Assembly (NCBI RefSeq): GCF_030408575.1
Contig: NZ_CP047047.1
Location: forward strand, 1,661,991-1,725,990
Origin: Corynebacterium auris
GTDB lineage: Bacteria; Actinomycetota; Actinomycetes; Mycobacteriales; Mycobacteriaceae
Direction: 5' to 3'
DNA length: 64,000 bases
Position numbers and translations under genes: made by a program. The notes beneath the pieces were generated by a model, which did not search any database, had not been told where the DNA came from, and saw only the letters and a program-made list of their open reading frames with translations. Positions 18,720 to 27,482 of the stretch are shown here, one piece after another. Numbering within the stretch: position 1 is the first letter of the stretch; every line of letters starts with the position of its first letter.

Positions 18720-19613
18720 TCACCCGACGTCGCGGACGAGGCGCTCGATGGCGGTGGAGACGGCGCCGGGGGCGTCGAAAGGCGGCATGTGCCCGCTTTC
18801 GGGCAGGATCTGGAGGTAGGCGCGGGGCCAGATTTCGTGCAGCTTCGTGGACTGCGAGATCGGGGCGACGGCGTCGTGGGAGCCGACGAGAATGTAGCCG
18901 GGGATCGTCGCCAGGACGTCGGCGGCCTCCAGCTCGGAATGTTCGAGGAGATCGTCGAAGTAGCCGGCATAGGTGTCCAGGGGCGTTCGCTGGATCATAG
19001 CGGCGTGGAACTTCACCACCGCGTAGCCGACGGGCCGGAAGTAGAAGCCGCAGGCGAGCACGGGCACGAGCAGCCGGGTGCCCAGGGCGAGGAGGCGCTT
19101 CATGAGGCGGGGGGATGCCTCGTACAGCCCCTCGTGCAGGGAGCCGACCCACCCCGCGAGGACCTGGGGCATGCCCTGCTCGGCGAAGGGCTCGACGGCC
19201 GTAGAGATGAGCACGGCGCCCGCGAGGTCGAGCTCGTGCGCGTAGCGACGCATCAACGACAGCGATACAGGCCCGCCCAGCGAGTGACCCACGACGATGA
19301 GGGGGCCGGTCACCCCGCGGTCGCAGAGAACGGCGAAAATATCGTCGGCGGCGTCGTCGACCTGGCACATGTGCGGCGGGGCGGGGCCGGTTCCGCCGTG
19401 TCCGCGCAGGTCCACGAGCAGCTGGCGAACCGGCAGCGCAGAAAGCGCCTCGACCTGCAGGACAAACTCGGCGGAGGAGATGTTGAATCCGTGAACGTAG
19501 AGCACGGTGATCTCGGCCTCTTCTGGGCCGCGCTCGTACCAGCGGATGTCGAGGCCGTCGTGCGGCGTAGTGCCAGTGCGGTCGTAGCGCAGTGGCGAGC
19601 GCGGCGGAGACAT
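18720..19613 (-). CDS. Alpha/beta hydrolase
   Basis: 297 residues. YVHGFNISS contributes the oxyanion-hole strand. VVGHSLGG carries the nucleophile serine elbow, GSHDAVAP the likely acid, and LPESGHMPPFDAP the catalytic histidine. Substrate unknown; such enzymes are esterases, lipases or thioesterases. Longer open frames run upstream into the acyl carrier protein gene, but the ATG used here has TACACT seven bases upstream, fitting a leaderless transcript. It is divergent from that gene with only 25 bp between, which hints at a linked role in acyl metabolism. Confidence 0.85.
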   Translation of the reverse strand: MSPPRSPLRYDRTGTTPHDGLDIRWYERGPEEAEITVLYVHGFNISSAEFVLQVEALSALPVRQLLVDLRGHGGTGPAPPHMCQVDDAADDIFAVLCDRGVTGPLIVVGHSLGGPVSLSLMRRYAHELDLAGAVLISTAVEPFAEQGMPQVLAGWVGSLHEGLYEASPRLMKRLLALGTRLLVPVLACGFYFRPVGYAVVKFHAAMIQRTPLDTYAGYFDDLLEHSELEAADVLATIPGYILVGSHDAVAPISQSTKLHEIWPRAYLQILPESGHMPPFDAPGAVSTAIERLVRDVG

Positions 19614-19638
19614 GGTGCCCAGTGTATATAGTGGGCGC
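19614..19638. promoter_or_regulatory. Overlapping divergent leaderless promoters
   Basis: The 25-bp gap between the hydrolase and acyl carrier protein ATGs contains GTGTATATAGT. On the plus strand TATAGT lies six bases before the ACP ATG; on the minus strand TACACT lies seven bases before the hydrolase ATG. Both distances are those of leaderless actinobacterial genes. The two -10 boxes share bases, so the polymerases should compete. Confidence 0.6.
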
Positions 19639-19914
19639 ATGGAGCTCTCCCAACGACTTAACTTTGACGCGCTCAACCTCACGCACGAGGAGCCGGCGGC
19701 GGACACCTCGGTCGCTGGGCGCCTCGCGGAGCTCATCGGGCGATTCACCGACGCGGAGGTCACCCCCGACGCGACCCTCGACGAGCTTGGGGTGTCCTCG
19801 TTGGACCGGATCGAGCTCGCCGTCCGCGCCGAGGAGGAGTTCGGCGTACGCGCAGACGAATCCGCCTACACTCCCGAGACGACGGTGGGCGAGCTCGTGG
19901 AGTGGCTCGCTTAA
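19639..19914 (+). CDS. acpM: Acyl carrier protein
   Basis: 91 residues. The phosphopantetheine attachment region reads LGVSSLDRIELAVRAEEEFG, with the modified serine at about position 54; the residue before it is Ser rather than the more common Asp. It carries acyl chains as thioesters for fatty-acid or mycolate-type synthesis. Corynebacteria have an AcpM gene a little downstream of aceE, which supports the name, although the symbol rests on recollected synteny. The start is set by a -10 box six bases upstream, implying a leaderless mRNA. Confidence 0.87.
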   Translation: MELSQRLNFDALNLTHEEPAADTSVAGRLAELIGRFTDAEVTPDATLDELGVSSLDRIELAVRAEEEFGVRADESAYTPETTVGELVEWLA

Positions 19915-19924
19915 CGACGCCCCC

Positions 19925-21868
19925 TCACCCTCCCAGCACAATCCCCTCGCGCCGCGGGTCGGCGCCGCCGACGATGCCGCCGTCACGCCGCATCAGGACG
20001 GACAGCCCGCTGACCATTTCGTCGGTGACGACCTCGTGGCCCAGCGCGGATAGCTCGTCGACTACTCCGGCCGCGCCGCCGTCCTTGACCAGCGGGTGCT
20101 CGCCACCGATGCCTGTTTGCGGGGTGTTGCGGGCGCCGAAGTTGGGCGCGGAGACGGCCTGCTGCGGGTTGAGGCCCCACTCCGTGATGCCCAGGAAGGT
20201 CTTCAGCACGTACTGGATGATCAGCGATCCTCCCGGCGAGCCGAGCGCCATCTCCACCGCCCCGTCCGGGCCGAAGACAAGGAAGGGCGCCATCGAGGAG
20301 CGCGGGCGTTTGGCGGGTTCGACGCGGTTCGCGGCGGGTTGGCCGGATGCGTCGAGGGGCTCGGCGGAGAAGTCGGTGAGCTGGTTGTTGAGCACGAAGC
20401 CGCGCGTGAAATGGAAAGAGCCGAAGGCCGCCTCAACGCTTGAGGTGAAGGAGGCGGCGTTGCCCTGCGCGTCGATGACGTTGACGTGGGTGGTTCCGTG
20501 CTCTGGGAGGTCGGCACCTACGCCGACCGGCTGCTCGAGCACGCCGGGGGTGGCCGTACCCAACGACCTTGCGGGGTCGATCAGCCCGGCGCGCTGGGAG
20601 GTGTAGGAATCGGCGAGCAGGGCGCCGGACCCACCCGGAATGGATACGAACGCGGGGTCGGCGACGTAGGCGTCGCGGTCGGCGTAGGCCAGGCGCTCGG
20701 CCTCGGCGACGAGGTGGATCGCCTCCACGTCCGACAGCGCCCCGTCCGGGCCGGGGTTGTCGGGGGCGTATTGCGCGAGATCATAGCCTTCGAGCAGCCG
20801 CAGCGTTTCCAGCACGGCCACGCCTCCGCTCGACGAGGGCGGCATTCCGCACACCTCACGGCCCTTGTACGGCACGCAGAGCGCCTCGCGTACCTCGGGC
20901 GTGTACCCGGCGATGTCCGCGGTGGTCATGAGCGAGGGGGTGAGCCCCTCCCCGGCGCGGGTCGCCTCGGAGGCGATGTCGGCCGCGATGGCTCCGGTGT
21001 AGAAGTTGTTCGCGTCCTCGGCGATCGCGGCGAGCGTTGCTGCATACTCAGGGTTTGTCAGCCTCGTCCCCGCCGCGAGGGGCTGGCCGTCGGCGTCGAG
21101 GAAATAGGTGGCGGCGTTCGGGCTGGCCGCGAGCTGCGCTGCAGAGTCTTCGATCGAGGCCGCCAAGCGCGGGGAAACCTCGAAGCCCTGCTGCGCCAGG
21201 TTGATCGCCGGTTGGATGTCGGCGGCCCAGTCGTCCGAGCCGAACTGTCTGTGCAGCTCGGCGAGCGCCGCGACGATGCCCGGCACTCCGATGGAACGGC
21301 CGGAGCTGCGGGCGTCGGGAAGCGGGGGCGTCGGGTCGGCATCGGAAACGTGGATGAGGTAGTTCTCGTCGGCGGCGAGCGGGGCGACCTCACGGCCATC
21401 GATCGCTACTCGACGCCCCGAGGCCGCGTCGCTGTAGAGAATGTAGCCTCCCCCGCCGATCCCCGAGGACTGCGGCTCAACCAGCCCCAGCACGAACTGG
21501 GCTGTCACCACCGCGTCGGCCGCGTTGCCGCCGCCGCGCAGCACCTCGCAGGCGGCTTTCGTGGCCACGGGGTTCGCTGTGGTCACGGCGAAGTTCTGGG
21601 CCCGGACCTCCTGCATCCCGCTGCGAAACCCGGTTCCGATCTCGGGCGCCACGCCGATGTCACGCTCGCCCGCCTGGCCGGTGGTCTCCTCGCCGGCGAC
21701 GTGGCCGGACACACCGTCAGCGGGTTCGCAGTTGGAGACGTCGAGCGTGCTGACATCCGACGCTTCGGGGGTGGAGAGGGCTGGCGTCTCGGAGGCGGGC
21801 GCACAGGCGGAGAGCGCGAGGCCCGCAGCGGCGACCGGAACGAGGAGGGGGCGTGACATGGGTCTCAT
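19925..21868 (-). CDS. ggt: Gamma-glutamyltransferase lipoprotein
   Basis: About 647 residues; transfers or hydrolyses the gamma-glutamyl group of glutathione-like compounds outside the membrane. An N-terminal lipoprotein signal (MSRPLLVPVAAAGLALSAC) predicts lipid anchoring at the Cys. The precursor is expected to cleave itself before the conserved threonine in EHGTTHVNVID, creating the N-terminal nucleophile of the small subunit; GSPGGSLIIQYV and GGGGYILYSD are other family blocks. In-frame starts three codons downstream and six codons upstream are alternatives. It converges on the ACP gene with about 10 bases between stops. Confidence 0.92.
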   Translation of the reverse strand: MRPMSRPLLVPVAAAGLALSACAPASETPALSTPEASDVSTLDVSNCEPADGVSGHVAGEETTGQAGERDIGVAPEIGTGFRSGMQEVRAQNFAVTTANPVATKAACEVLRGGGNAADAVVTAQFVLGLVEPQSSGIGGGGYILYSDAASGRRVAIDGREVAPLAADENYLIHVSDADPTPPLPDARSSGRSIGVPGIVAALAELHRQFGSDDWAADIQPAINLAQQGFEVSPRLAASIEDSAAQLAASPNAATYFLDADGQPLAAGTRLTNPEYAATLAAIAEDANNFYTGAIAADIASEATRAGEGLTPSLMTTADIAGYTPEVREALCVPYKGREVCGMPPSSSGGVAVLETLRLLEGYDLAQYAPDNPGPDGALSDVEAIHLVAEAERLAYADRDAYVADPAFVSIPGGSGALLADSYTSQRAGLIDPARSLGTATPGVLEQPVGVGADLPEHGTTHVNVIDAQGNAASFTSSVEAAFGSFHFTRGFVLNNQLTDFSAEPLDASGQPAANRVEPAKRPRSSMAPFLVFGPDGAVEMALGSPGGSLIIQYVLKTFLGITEWGLNPQQAVSAPNFGARNTPQTGIGGEHPLVKDGGAAGVVDELSALGHEVVTDEMVSGLSVLMRRDGGIVGGADPRREGIVLGG

Positions 21869-21913
21869 AACCGAATGTTGCCACACCCGATGCCGCGATA
21901 CAGGCGTTTACGT

Positions 21914-22186
21914 TCAGGTGCTGCGGAGTCTAAGCAGCGACTCCATGACACCGAGCACGGCGCACGCGAGCGCGTAACCCGCGACGGCCCAAAGTAGGAC
22001 ACGGTGGACGGCCCCGACCTGCAGCACAGCAGCCACCACCAACATCGCCGGGGGCAGGGCCAGGATCGCCGCGCGCAGCACTACACCGCCTGTACGTTTC
22101 ACCGCCGCGGCGACCACGTAGGCGAGCACGTATGCAACGAGGGCGCCGCACACCCCCGGGCTGAGCAGCAGAGCGGCCGCCAGCAC
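21914..22186 (-). CDS. Small integral membrane protein
   Basis: 90 residues, almost entirely hydrophobic: about three membrane segments (residues 3-28, 36-57 and 64-83) separated by KRTGG and a short loop, with the basic tail LLRLRST. No family recognised. The GTG start lies 22 bases after the stop of the aldehyde dehydrogenase gene on the same strand, so it may be the last gene of that operon. GC-rich hydrophobic frames can arise by chance, so this is a moderate call. Confidence 0.5.
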   Translation of the reverse strand: MLAAALLLSPGVCGALVAYVLAYVVAAAVKRTGGVVLRAAILALPPAMLVVAAVLQVGAVHRVLLWAVAGYALACAVLGVMESLLRLRST

Positions 22187-22208
22187 CGGGGGTGTGTCGC
22201 GGGGCCAG

Positions 22209-23582
22209 CTACTCCGCCACGTAGAAGCGCTGCTTGTTCACGAACTCGTCCATCCCCAAGGGGCCTAGCTCGCGGCCGAAGCCCGAGTTTTTGACGCCGC
22301 CGAAGGGCAGCTCGGCGCCGCCCGCCTGCGGGATGTTGATGTGGATCATGCCCGTCTCGACGCGGTTAGCCACGCGGCGGGCGCGCTCGACGTCGGAGGA
22401 GAAGACGGCGCCGCCGAGGCCGTACTCCGAGTCGTTGGCCAGCGCGATGGCTTCCTCGTCGGAGCTGACTTTGTAGATCTCGGCGACGGGGCCGAAGAAC
22501 TCCTCGTAGAAGGACTCGGAGCCGACCGGCACGTCGGTGAGCACGGCGGGGGTGAAGTACGCGCCCTCGCCGGTCAGCTCGCCGCCGGTGTGCAGGGTGG
22601 CCCCGGCTGCGACGGCATCCTTGACCTGCTGGTCGAGCTTCTCCGCAGCCCCGCGGGAGGACAGCGGGTAGTACTGGCCCTTGCCCGGGTTGGTCGGGTC
22701 GCCCTCGGTGAAGGACTCCGCGATGCGGACCATGGCGGCGACGAAGTCGTCGTAGATGTCGTCCATGACGATGATGCGCTTGTTGGAGGTGCAGGCCTGG
22801 CCGGTGTTGGCGATGCGCTTCTTCCAGGCGGTCTGAGCTGCCTCCTCGATGTCCGCGGCGTCGAGGACGATGTAGGCGTCGGTACCGCCGAGCTCGAGGA
22901 CGGCCTTCTTCAGGTTCTCGCCGGCGGTGGCCGCGACGGCGCGCCCGGCGCGCTCGGATCCGGTGAGGCTGACGCCCTGCACGCGCTTATCGGCGATGAG
23001 GGTCGCAATCTGGTCGTGGTCTGCGTAAATATTGGTGAACACGCCCTGCGGGGCGCCCGCCTCCTCGAAGATCTCCTGGATGGCCTGGGAGGAGCGCGGG
23101 CAAATCTCGGCGTGCTTGAGCAGCACGGTGTTGCCCGCCATGATGTTCGGCGCGGCGAAGCGCGCAACCTGGTAGTAGGGGAAGTTCCACGGCATGACGC
23201 CGACGATGACGCCGAGCGGCACGCGGCGCAGGACGGCGTCGCCCCCCTCGTGGTCGATGGGCTCGTCAGCGCCCAGTTCCGCGCCGTGGTCGGCGTAGTA
23301 GGTGAAGATGTCCACGACGTCGTCGATCTCGGACTGGCTCTGGTTCAGGGGCTTGCCCATCTCCTGGGTGATGATGGCGGCGAGGCGGTCGCGGTTGGCG
23401 TCGAAAAGCGAGGCGACCTTGCGCAGAACCTCGCCGCGGCTTTCGTAGCTTTCGTCGCGCCAAGAGCCGAACGCCTCGTGGGCGGTGGCGAGCGCGGTTT
23501 CAAGCTGCTCGTCGGTAATGAAGTCGAAGGTCTCAATGACCTGGTTGTTTACAGGGTTTTGAACGCGGTAGCTATCAGACAT
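22209..23582 (-). CDS. gabD: NAD(P)-dependent succinate-semialdehyde dehydrogenase-type enzyme
   Basis: 457-residue aldehyde dehydrogenase. [13 protein letters not shown] and [10 protein letters not shown] are cofactor-binding motifs, [10 protein letters not shown] has the general-base Glu, and [11 protein letters not shown] holds the nucleophile Cys. The closest recollected group is short-chain succinate-semialdehyde dehydrogenases; the true substrate could be another aldehyde. The ATG overlaps the stop region of the preceding small gene by a few bases (coupling), yet TACGAT also lies seven bases upstream, as in a leaderless gene, so it may be transcribed both ways. Confidence 0.85.
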   Translation of the reverse strand: MSDSYRVQNPVNNQVIETFDFITDEQLETALATAHEAFGSWRDESYESRGEVLRKVASLFDANRDRLAAIITQEMGKPLNQSQSEIDDVVDIFTYYADHGAELGADEPIDHEGGDAVLRRVPLGVIVGVMPWNFPYYQVARFAAPNIMAGNTVLLKHAEICPRSSQAIQEIFEEAGAPQGVFTNIYADHDQIATLIADKRVQGVSLTGSERAGRAVAATAGENLKKAVLELGGTDAYIVLDAADIEEAAQTAWKKRIANTGQACTSNKRIIVMDDIYDDFVAAMVRIAESFTEGDPTNPGKGQYYPLSSRGAAEKLDQQVKDAVAAGATLHTGGELTGEGAYFTPAVLTDVPVGSESFYEEFFGPVAEIYKVSSDEEAIALANDSEYGLGGAVFSSDVERARRVANRVETGMIHINIPQAGGAELPFGGVKNSGFGRELGPLGMDEFVNKQRFYVAE

Positions 23583-23895
23583 GCTCCCCATCGTAGGGAC
23601 GCATTTCAACGCTCGCCACGAACCCATGCTCGCCTGCTAATACGTTGAGCGCCCGCTCGAACTCGCGCAGCTCCGCCTGCGGGGCGTGGAGAACCTCGCT
23701 GCAGGAGTAGCCCTCGGGCGTGCGCCGCCAGCGGGTGCACCACGCGGTGTCCCACTCGTCGATCAGCGGCTCAACGACGGGAGCCGCAGGCAGGGAACAC
23801 AAGAGCTTCTCGACGTCCCACCGCGCGCCAGCGGGCATGCCATCGACGCTGAACACAGCCGTGACGGTGGCGGGGGCGGCCAGGGTTGTTGTCAT
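23575..23895 (-). CDS. Hypothetical protein upstream of aldehyde dehydrogenase
   Basis: 106 residues, no recognised domain. VTAVFSVDGMPAGARWDVEKLL and WDTAWCTRWRRTPEGYSCSE contain several Trp/Cys residues but no CxxC pair. The ATG has AGGAAGG at a good distance, and the stop overlaps the start of the aldehyde dehydrogenase gene by eight bases, which argues for a real, coupled gene. A longer upstream open frame is rejected because it lacks a ribosome-binding site. Confidence 0.65.
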   Translation of the reverse strand: MTTTLAAPATVTAVFSVDGMPAGARWDVEKLLCSLPAAPVVEPLIDEWDTAWCTRWRRTPEGYSCSEVLHAPQAELREFERALNVLAGEHGFVASVEMRPYDGEHV

Positions 23896-24147
23896 GCGGG
23901 GACCTTCCTGATGTATCAGTACGCGGCGCGCCGCGCTTGCCTTCGGCCCTCCCCGGTGACTAGCCGGGCGGCTCGGGCGAGCGCGGTGCGAGACGAGGTT
24001 CGTCTTCCCCAACGACCTCAGTGAGCGTTGCTTGACTCGTAGACGATCTTGCTTCACTCACACCACAGCGACAACCCTCAAGCCGCACTTGATCCCCCTG
24101 TTTAATCAAGTTCGGGTTGAGGTTGAGGGACCCCCGCGGGCAGCGCC
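23896..24147. other. Intergenic stretch with one short inverted repeat
   Basis: A 252-bp gap between two minus-strand genes. It holds CTTGAT and ATCAAG arms (24088-24110) separated by 11 bases, which could be an operator or a weak terminator of the transporter gene, and lower GC than its neighbours around GATCTTGCTTCACTC. No ORF or RNA is recognised. Confidence 0.4.
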
Positions 24148-25071
24148 CTACAGCAGCCGCACCATCAGCACCCCGACGAACACCAGCACCAGGCCCGCCA
24201 CGCGCCGGGCGTCCAGGGGGCGCTTGCGCGCTCCGAACGCGCCGACGGACTCCATGACCTGCCCGCCGAGGATCGTGCCGGCGTTCAAGCCGATGACGGT
24301 GGTCGCGGTGCCCAGGATCGGCGCCAGCGTCGCCCCCGCGATGACGAAGGTGGCCCCGACGACGCCGCCGAGCCACATCCACCACGGCCCGGGCGACGGG
24401 CGGCGCACGAGCTGACGCGGGCTCGTGAGCAGCGCGATAAGGAGCAGGAGCGCCGCCCCGATGAACAGGTTGACCTCGGCGGCGTGCAGGGAGGAACCGA
24501 CCATGGTGCCCAGGACACCGTTGACCGTTGTTTGCGTCGCAGACCCCATGCCGATAGCCACGCCGACCGCGCGCCAGGCCCACACCTCCGGGCCCGCGGC
24601 CTGCTCGCGGTCGGGGCTGTGATTGCGCCCGAGGTTCAGCACGAGCGCGATGCCGGATAAGACCACGAGCGCGCCGAGGAGGCGGCCAGGCCCGACCTCG
24701 TGGACCGGGGCGCCGAACAGGCCGAACCGGTCCACGAGGAGCCCCATCACGAGCTGGCCGAGGATGGGCAAAACCATCGTCTGCACGGCGCCGATGCGCG
24801 GGAAGAGCAGGATGTTGCCCACGATGAAGCACACCCCCATCACGCCGCCGAGCCAGACCCACCAGCCGGCGCCGGAGGCCGCGGCGAGATCCGGGATGGG
24901 GTTGCCCTGCAGCGCCGTCGTGGCCACGATGCTCACGGCCAGCGCCAGGCTGAAGGAAATCAACGCGGAGACCAGCGGCTTGTCGCCTACGCTCAGCCTC
25001 AGCCGCGTGTTCGCGGCGGACTGGATGGGGATGATAGCGCCGACGGTGATGGCGACGAGCAGGGCGAGCAT
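24148..25071 (-). CDS. DMT-family transporter, YdcZ/DUF606 type
   Basis: 307 residues forming two internally repeated halves of about five membrane helices each. The repeat is visible as WWVWLGGVMGVCFIVGNILL versus WWMWLGGVVGATFVIAGATL, followed by IGAVQTMVLPILGQLVMG versus LGTATTVIGLNAGTILGGQV. The duplicated fold is typical of YdcZ/DUF606 proteins of the drug/metabolite transporter superfamily. Substrate unknown. The start chosen (MLALLVAITV) lies 10 bases after the nucleoside hydrolase stop with GGGGGAG upstream, so it probably belongs to the nucleoside operon. Confidence 0.85.
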   Translation of the reverse strand: MLALLVAITVGAIIPIQSAANTRLRLSVGDKPLVSALISFSLALAVSIVATTALQGNPIPDLAAASGAGWWVWLGGVMGVCFIVGNILLFPRIGAVQTMVLPILGQLVMGLLVDRFGLFGAPVHEVGPGRLLGALVVLSGIALVLNLGRNHSPDREQAAGPEVWAWRAVGVAIGMGSATQTTVNGVLGTMVGSSLHAAEVNLFIGAALLLLIALLTSPRQLVRRPSPGPWWMWLGGVVGATFVIAGATLAPILGTATTVIGLNAGTILGGQVMESVGAFGARKRPLDARRVAGLVLVFVGVLMVRLL

Positions 25072-25081
25072 GCAGCGGAGG

Positions 25082-26023
25082 TTACTCCCCCAGCGCGCGA
25101 ACGGCCTCAACGACGAGGTCCCAGAAGCGCGCGGCGTCGAGCGTCGTGGCCACCTGTGTGTGGCAGTCCGCGGGCGCGGGTGCGCGGAGGTCGGCGACAG
25201 TGCGGCCCGCGGTGAGGTCGCCGCGCGTTTCGACGTCCACGGGGACCCGCACGGTGTTCACCACCGCGGGGTCGATGAGGTACGCCAGGCAGCACGGGTC
25301 GTGCACCGGCGGGTCGGTAAAACCCTGCGCGTCGCGGTAGTTGGCCCGAAACGCCCCGATGAGCGCCACGAGGAAGTCCCCCGCGGCGGTGCCGAGGGCG
25401 GCAAAGCGCTTTTCCACCTCGGGCGTGGCCAGCGCCTGGTGCGTCAGGTCCAGCCCGATCATGGTCACCGGCCATTCCTCGCGGAAAACGATCTGCGCGG
25501 CCTCGGGGTCGGCGGCGATGTTGAACTCGGCGGACGCCGTCCGGTTTCCGGTGCCGTAGGCGCCGCCCATAAGCACGACCTCGCGCACCCGCCCGACGAT
25601 GCGCGGCTCCAGCCGCACCGCCAGCGCGATGTTCGTCAGCGGCCCGGTGGGAACGAGCGTGACCGTGCCGGGCTCGCGCGACATGATCGTCTCGATGATG
25701 AAGTCCACCGCATGTCCCTCGCGCACCGGCACGGCCGGCTCGGGCAGTGCGTAGCCGGGCACGGTCATTCCGGTGTCGCCGTGGATGGCCTCCGCAGTTT
25801 CGGGGGCCCGCAGAAGGGGGCGGGTGGCCCCGGCGTGGAGGGGGGCGTCGCTACGCCCCGCGATGGTGAGCACCTGGCTCGCGTTGCGCGTGACCTTCTC
25901 CAGGGTGTGGTTGCCGCCGACGGTGGTCACCCCGAGCAGGTCGATGGCGGGGTGGCCCGCGGCGAGCAGAAGGGCGACGGCGTCGTCGTGGCCGGGATCG
26001 CAGTCAATGATGACGTGGTGCAT
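25082..26023 (-). CDS. uriH: Nucleoside hydrolase
   Basis: 313-residue inosine-uridine-preferring nucleoside hydrolase, which splits ribonucleosides to base and ribose. The calcium-binding N-terminus IIDCDPGHDDAVALLLA is canonical; LVPTGPLTNIALAV, LMGGAYGTGN, AEFNIAADPEAA and the late HDPCCLAYLIDP (second metal Asp) complete the active site. It follows the MFS transporter by four bases. In C. glutamicum a uridine operon has uriT then uriH in this order; the symbol rests on that remembered context, and the regulator and ribokinase of that operon are not seen here. Confidence 0.9.
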   Translation of the reverse strand: MHHVIIDCDPGHDDAVALLLAAGHPAIDLLGVTTVGGNHTLEKVTRNASQVLTIAGRSDAPLHAGATRPLLRAPETAEAIHGDTGMTVPGYALPEPAVPVREGHAVDFIIETIMSREPGTVTLVPTGPLTNIALAVRLEPRIVGRVREVVLMGGAYGTGNRTASAEFNIAADPEAAQIVFREEWPVTMIGLDLTHQALATPEVEKRFAALGTAAGDFLVALIGAFRANYRDAQGFTDPPVHDPCCLAYLIDPAVVNTVRVPVDVETRGDLTAGRTVADLRAPAPADCHTQVATTLDAARFWDLVVEAVRALGE

Positions 26024-26027
26024 GTGC

Positions 26028-27455
26028 TTAGCGCCCCTCGGCGGCGAGGGTGTCGGGGATAGTCTCCGGACGCGGGATGATAAAGGACGCGGCGAAGGCG
26101 CCGAGGAGCAGAACCAGGCCGGTCACCATACCCGCGCGGTAGCCGCCGTCGGCGGCCTGGAAGGTCGTCGCGGCGGCGAAGATGACGGTAAACGAGATTC
26201 CCGCGCCGAGGTTGAACGCCCCGGCGTTCATGCCGGGCAGGTAGCCCTGGTTGGCCTTCGGGGCGAGCACGACGCCGAGCGAGCCGAGCATGATGTTGGC
26301 GATGCCGGCGTAGGTCACGCCGGCTGCGAGGGAGACGGCCAGCAGCAACGCTGGCGTTGGGTTATCCACCACGAGGATGCCGAACAGCACGGACACCACG
26401 GCCCCGGCGATACCGATCTTCAGCATGGCCGTGTACCCGATGCGCCCCGCCAGGTAGCCGGAGAGCGGCCCGAAGACGAGGCCGGCGAGCGCGTAGGGGG
26501 TCAGCGTCCACCACGACACCTCTGCCGCGGACAGGCCCGGGCCGTTGACCGCGTCCTGCGCGAGGTTGGGAACAAGCCCGTTCATCACCGCGAAGATGCC
26601 GGTCATGGTCAGAGTCGTCGTGCACAAAAGGCCCCAGGTGCGGCGCTGCCGAAGAAGAGCGGTGGAGACGAGCGGGTGGGCGCTGGCGGCCTCGACGCGC
26701 CAGAAGACCACAAGCGCCGCCGCACCGACGAGCACGAGGACCGCGACGAGGAACCAGTTCGCCGCCTGGAGCTGGCCGGCCTCGTTGAGCGCCGTGAGGA
26801 TGACGCCGATGGCCACGACGAGCGGCACCACGCCCTTCCAGTCCATCGGCTGGGTCGTTTCCGCGCTGTTTTCCGCCAGCCCGAAGCGCGTGCACACGGC
26901 CGCGAGAAGAGCCACCGCCCCGATGAACCAGAACACCGCCCGGAAGCCGAAGGCGTCGGTGAGCCAGCCGCCGAGGAGGGCGTCGAGCCCTGCGATGCCG
27001 CCATTGATAGAGGTGAGCACGCCGATGAGTAGCGCAAACTGCTTCTCCTCGCGAACAGCCTGCCGCAGCATCACCGAGGTCAGCGCGACGGTGGGCCCGG
27101 ACACGCCCTGGATGACGCGGCCAACGAACAGGACCGTGACGTTCGGCGCCAGCGCGGCCACGACCGAGCCGACCGCAGTGAGCGCCATCATGCCCACCAG
27201 CACCTTGCGCCGGCCCACCAGATCCCCCCAGCGCGGCATGAACAGGGAAAACAGCGCCGCGGCTGTGAAAAACGCCGTCTGCGTCAGGCCGATCTCGGCA
27301 GTGGTGGCGTCCAGCTCGAGCTCCATCGTGGCAAGCGCGGGGGCGAGCATGGAGGCGTTGAGCTGGAACGCGAAGACGGCGGAAAGCAGGGCCAGCATGA
27401 GCGGCCACACCTGGCGCAGGGGCAGCTTTTCGCCTGCGGCGGGGATCGTTGTCAT
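26028..27455 (-). CDS. uriT: MFS transporter, probable uridine/nucleoside importer
   Basis: 475 residues with about 14 membrane segments (DHA2-like). The inter-helix loop RWGDLVGRRKVLVG is the MFS signature between helices 2 and 3, and VGRVIQGVSGPTVALT the motif in helix 4-5. Its overlap with a nucleoside hydrolase gene suggests nucleoside uptake, as in corynebacterial uriT. TGTACTATCCAGCT before the ATG is an extended -10 box placed for a leaderless transcript, so expression probably starts here. Confidence 0.8.
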   Translation of the reverse strand: MTTIPAAGEKLPLRQVWPLMLALLSAVFAFQLNASMLAPALATMELELDATTAEIGLTQTAFFTAAALFSLFMPRWGDLVGRRKVLVGMMALTAVGSVVAALAPNVTVLFVGRVIQGVSGPTVALTSVMLRQAVREEKQFALLIGVLTSINGGIAGLDALLGGWLTDAFGFRAVFWFIGAVALLAAVCTRFGLAENSAETTQPMDWKGVVPLVVAIGVILTALNEAGQLQAANWFLVAVLVLVGAAALVVFWRVEAASAHPLVSTALLRQRRTWGLLCTTTLTMTGIFAVMNGLVPNLAQDAVNGPGLSAAEVSWWTLTPYALAGLVFGPLSGYLAGRIGYTAMLKIGIAGAVVSVLFGILVVDNPTPALLLAVSLAAGVTYAGIANIMLGSLGVVLAPKANQGYLPGMNAGAFNLGAGISFTVIFAAATTFQAADGGYRAGMVTGLVLLLGAFAASFIIPRPETIPDTLAAEGR

Positions 27456-27482
27456 AGCTGGATAGTACAACCCGCCTTCGAC

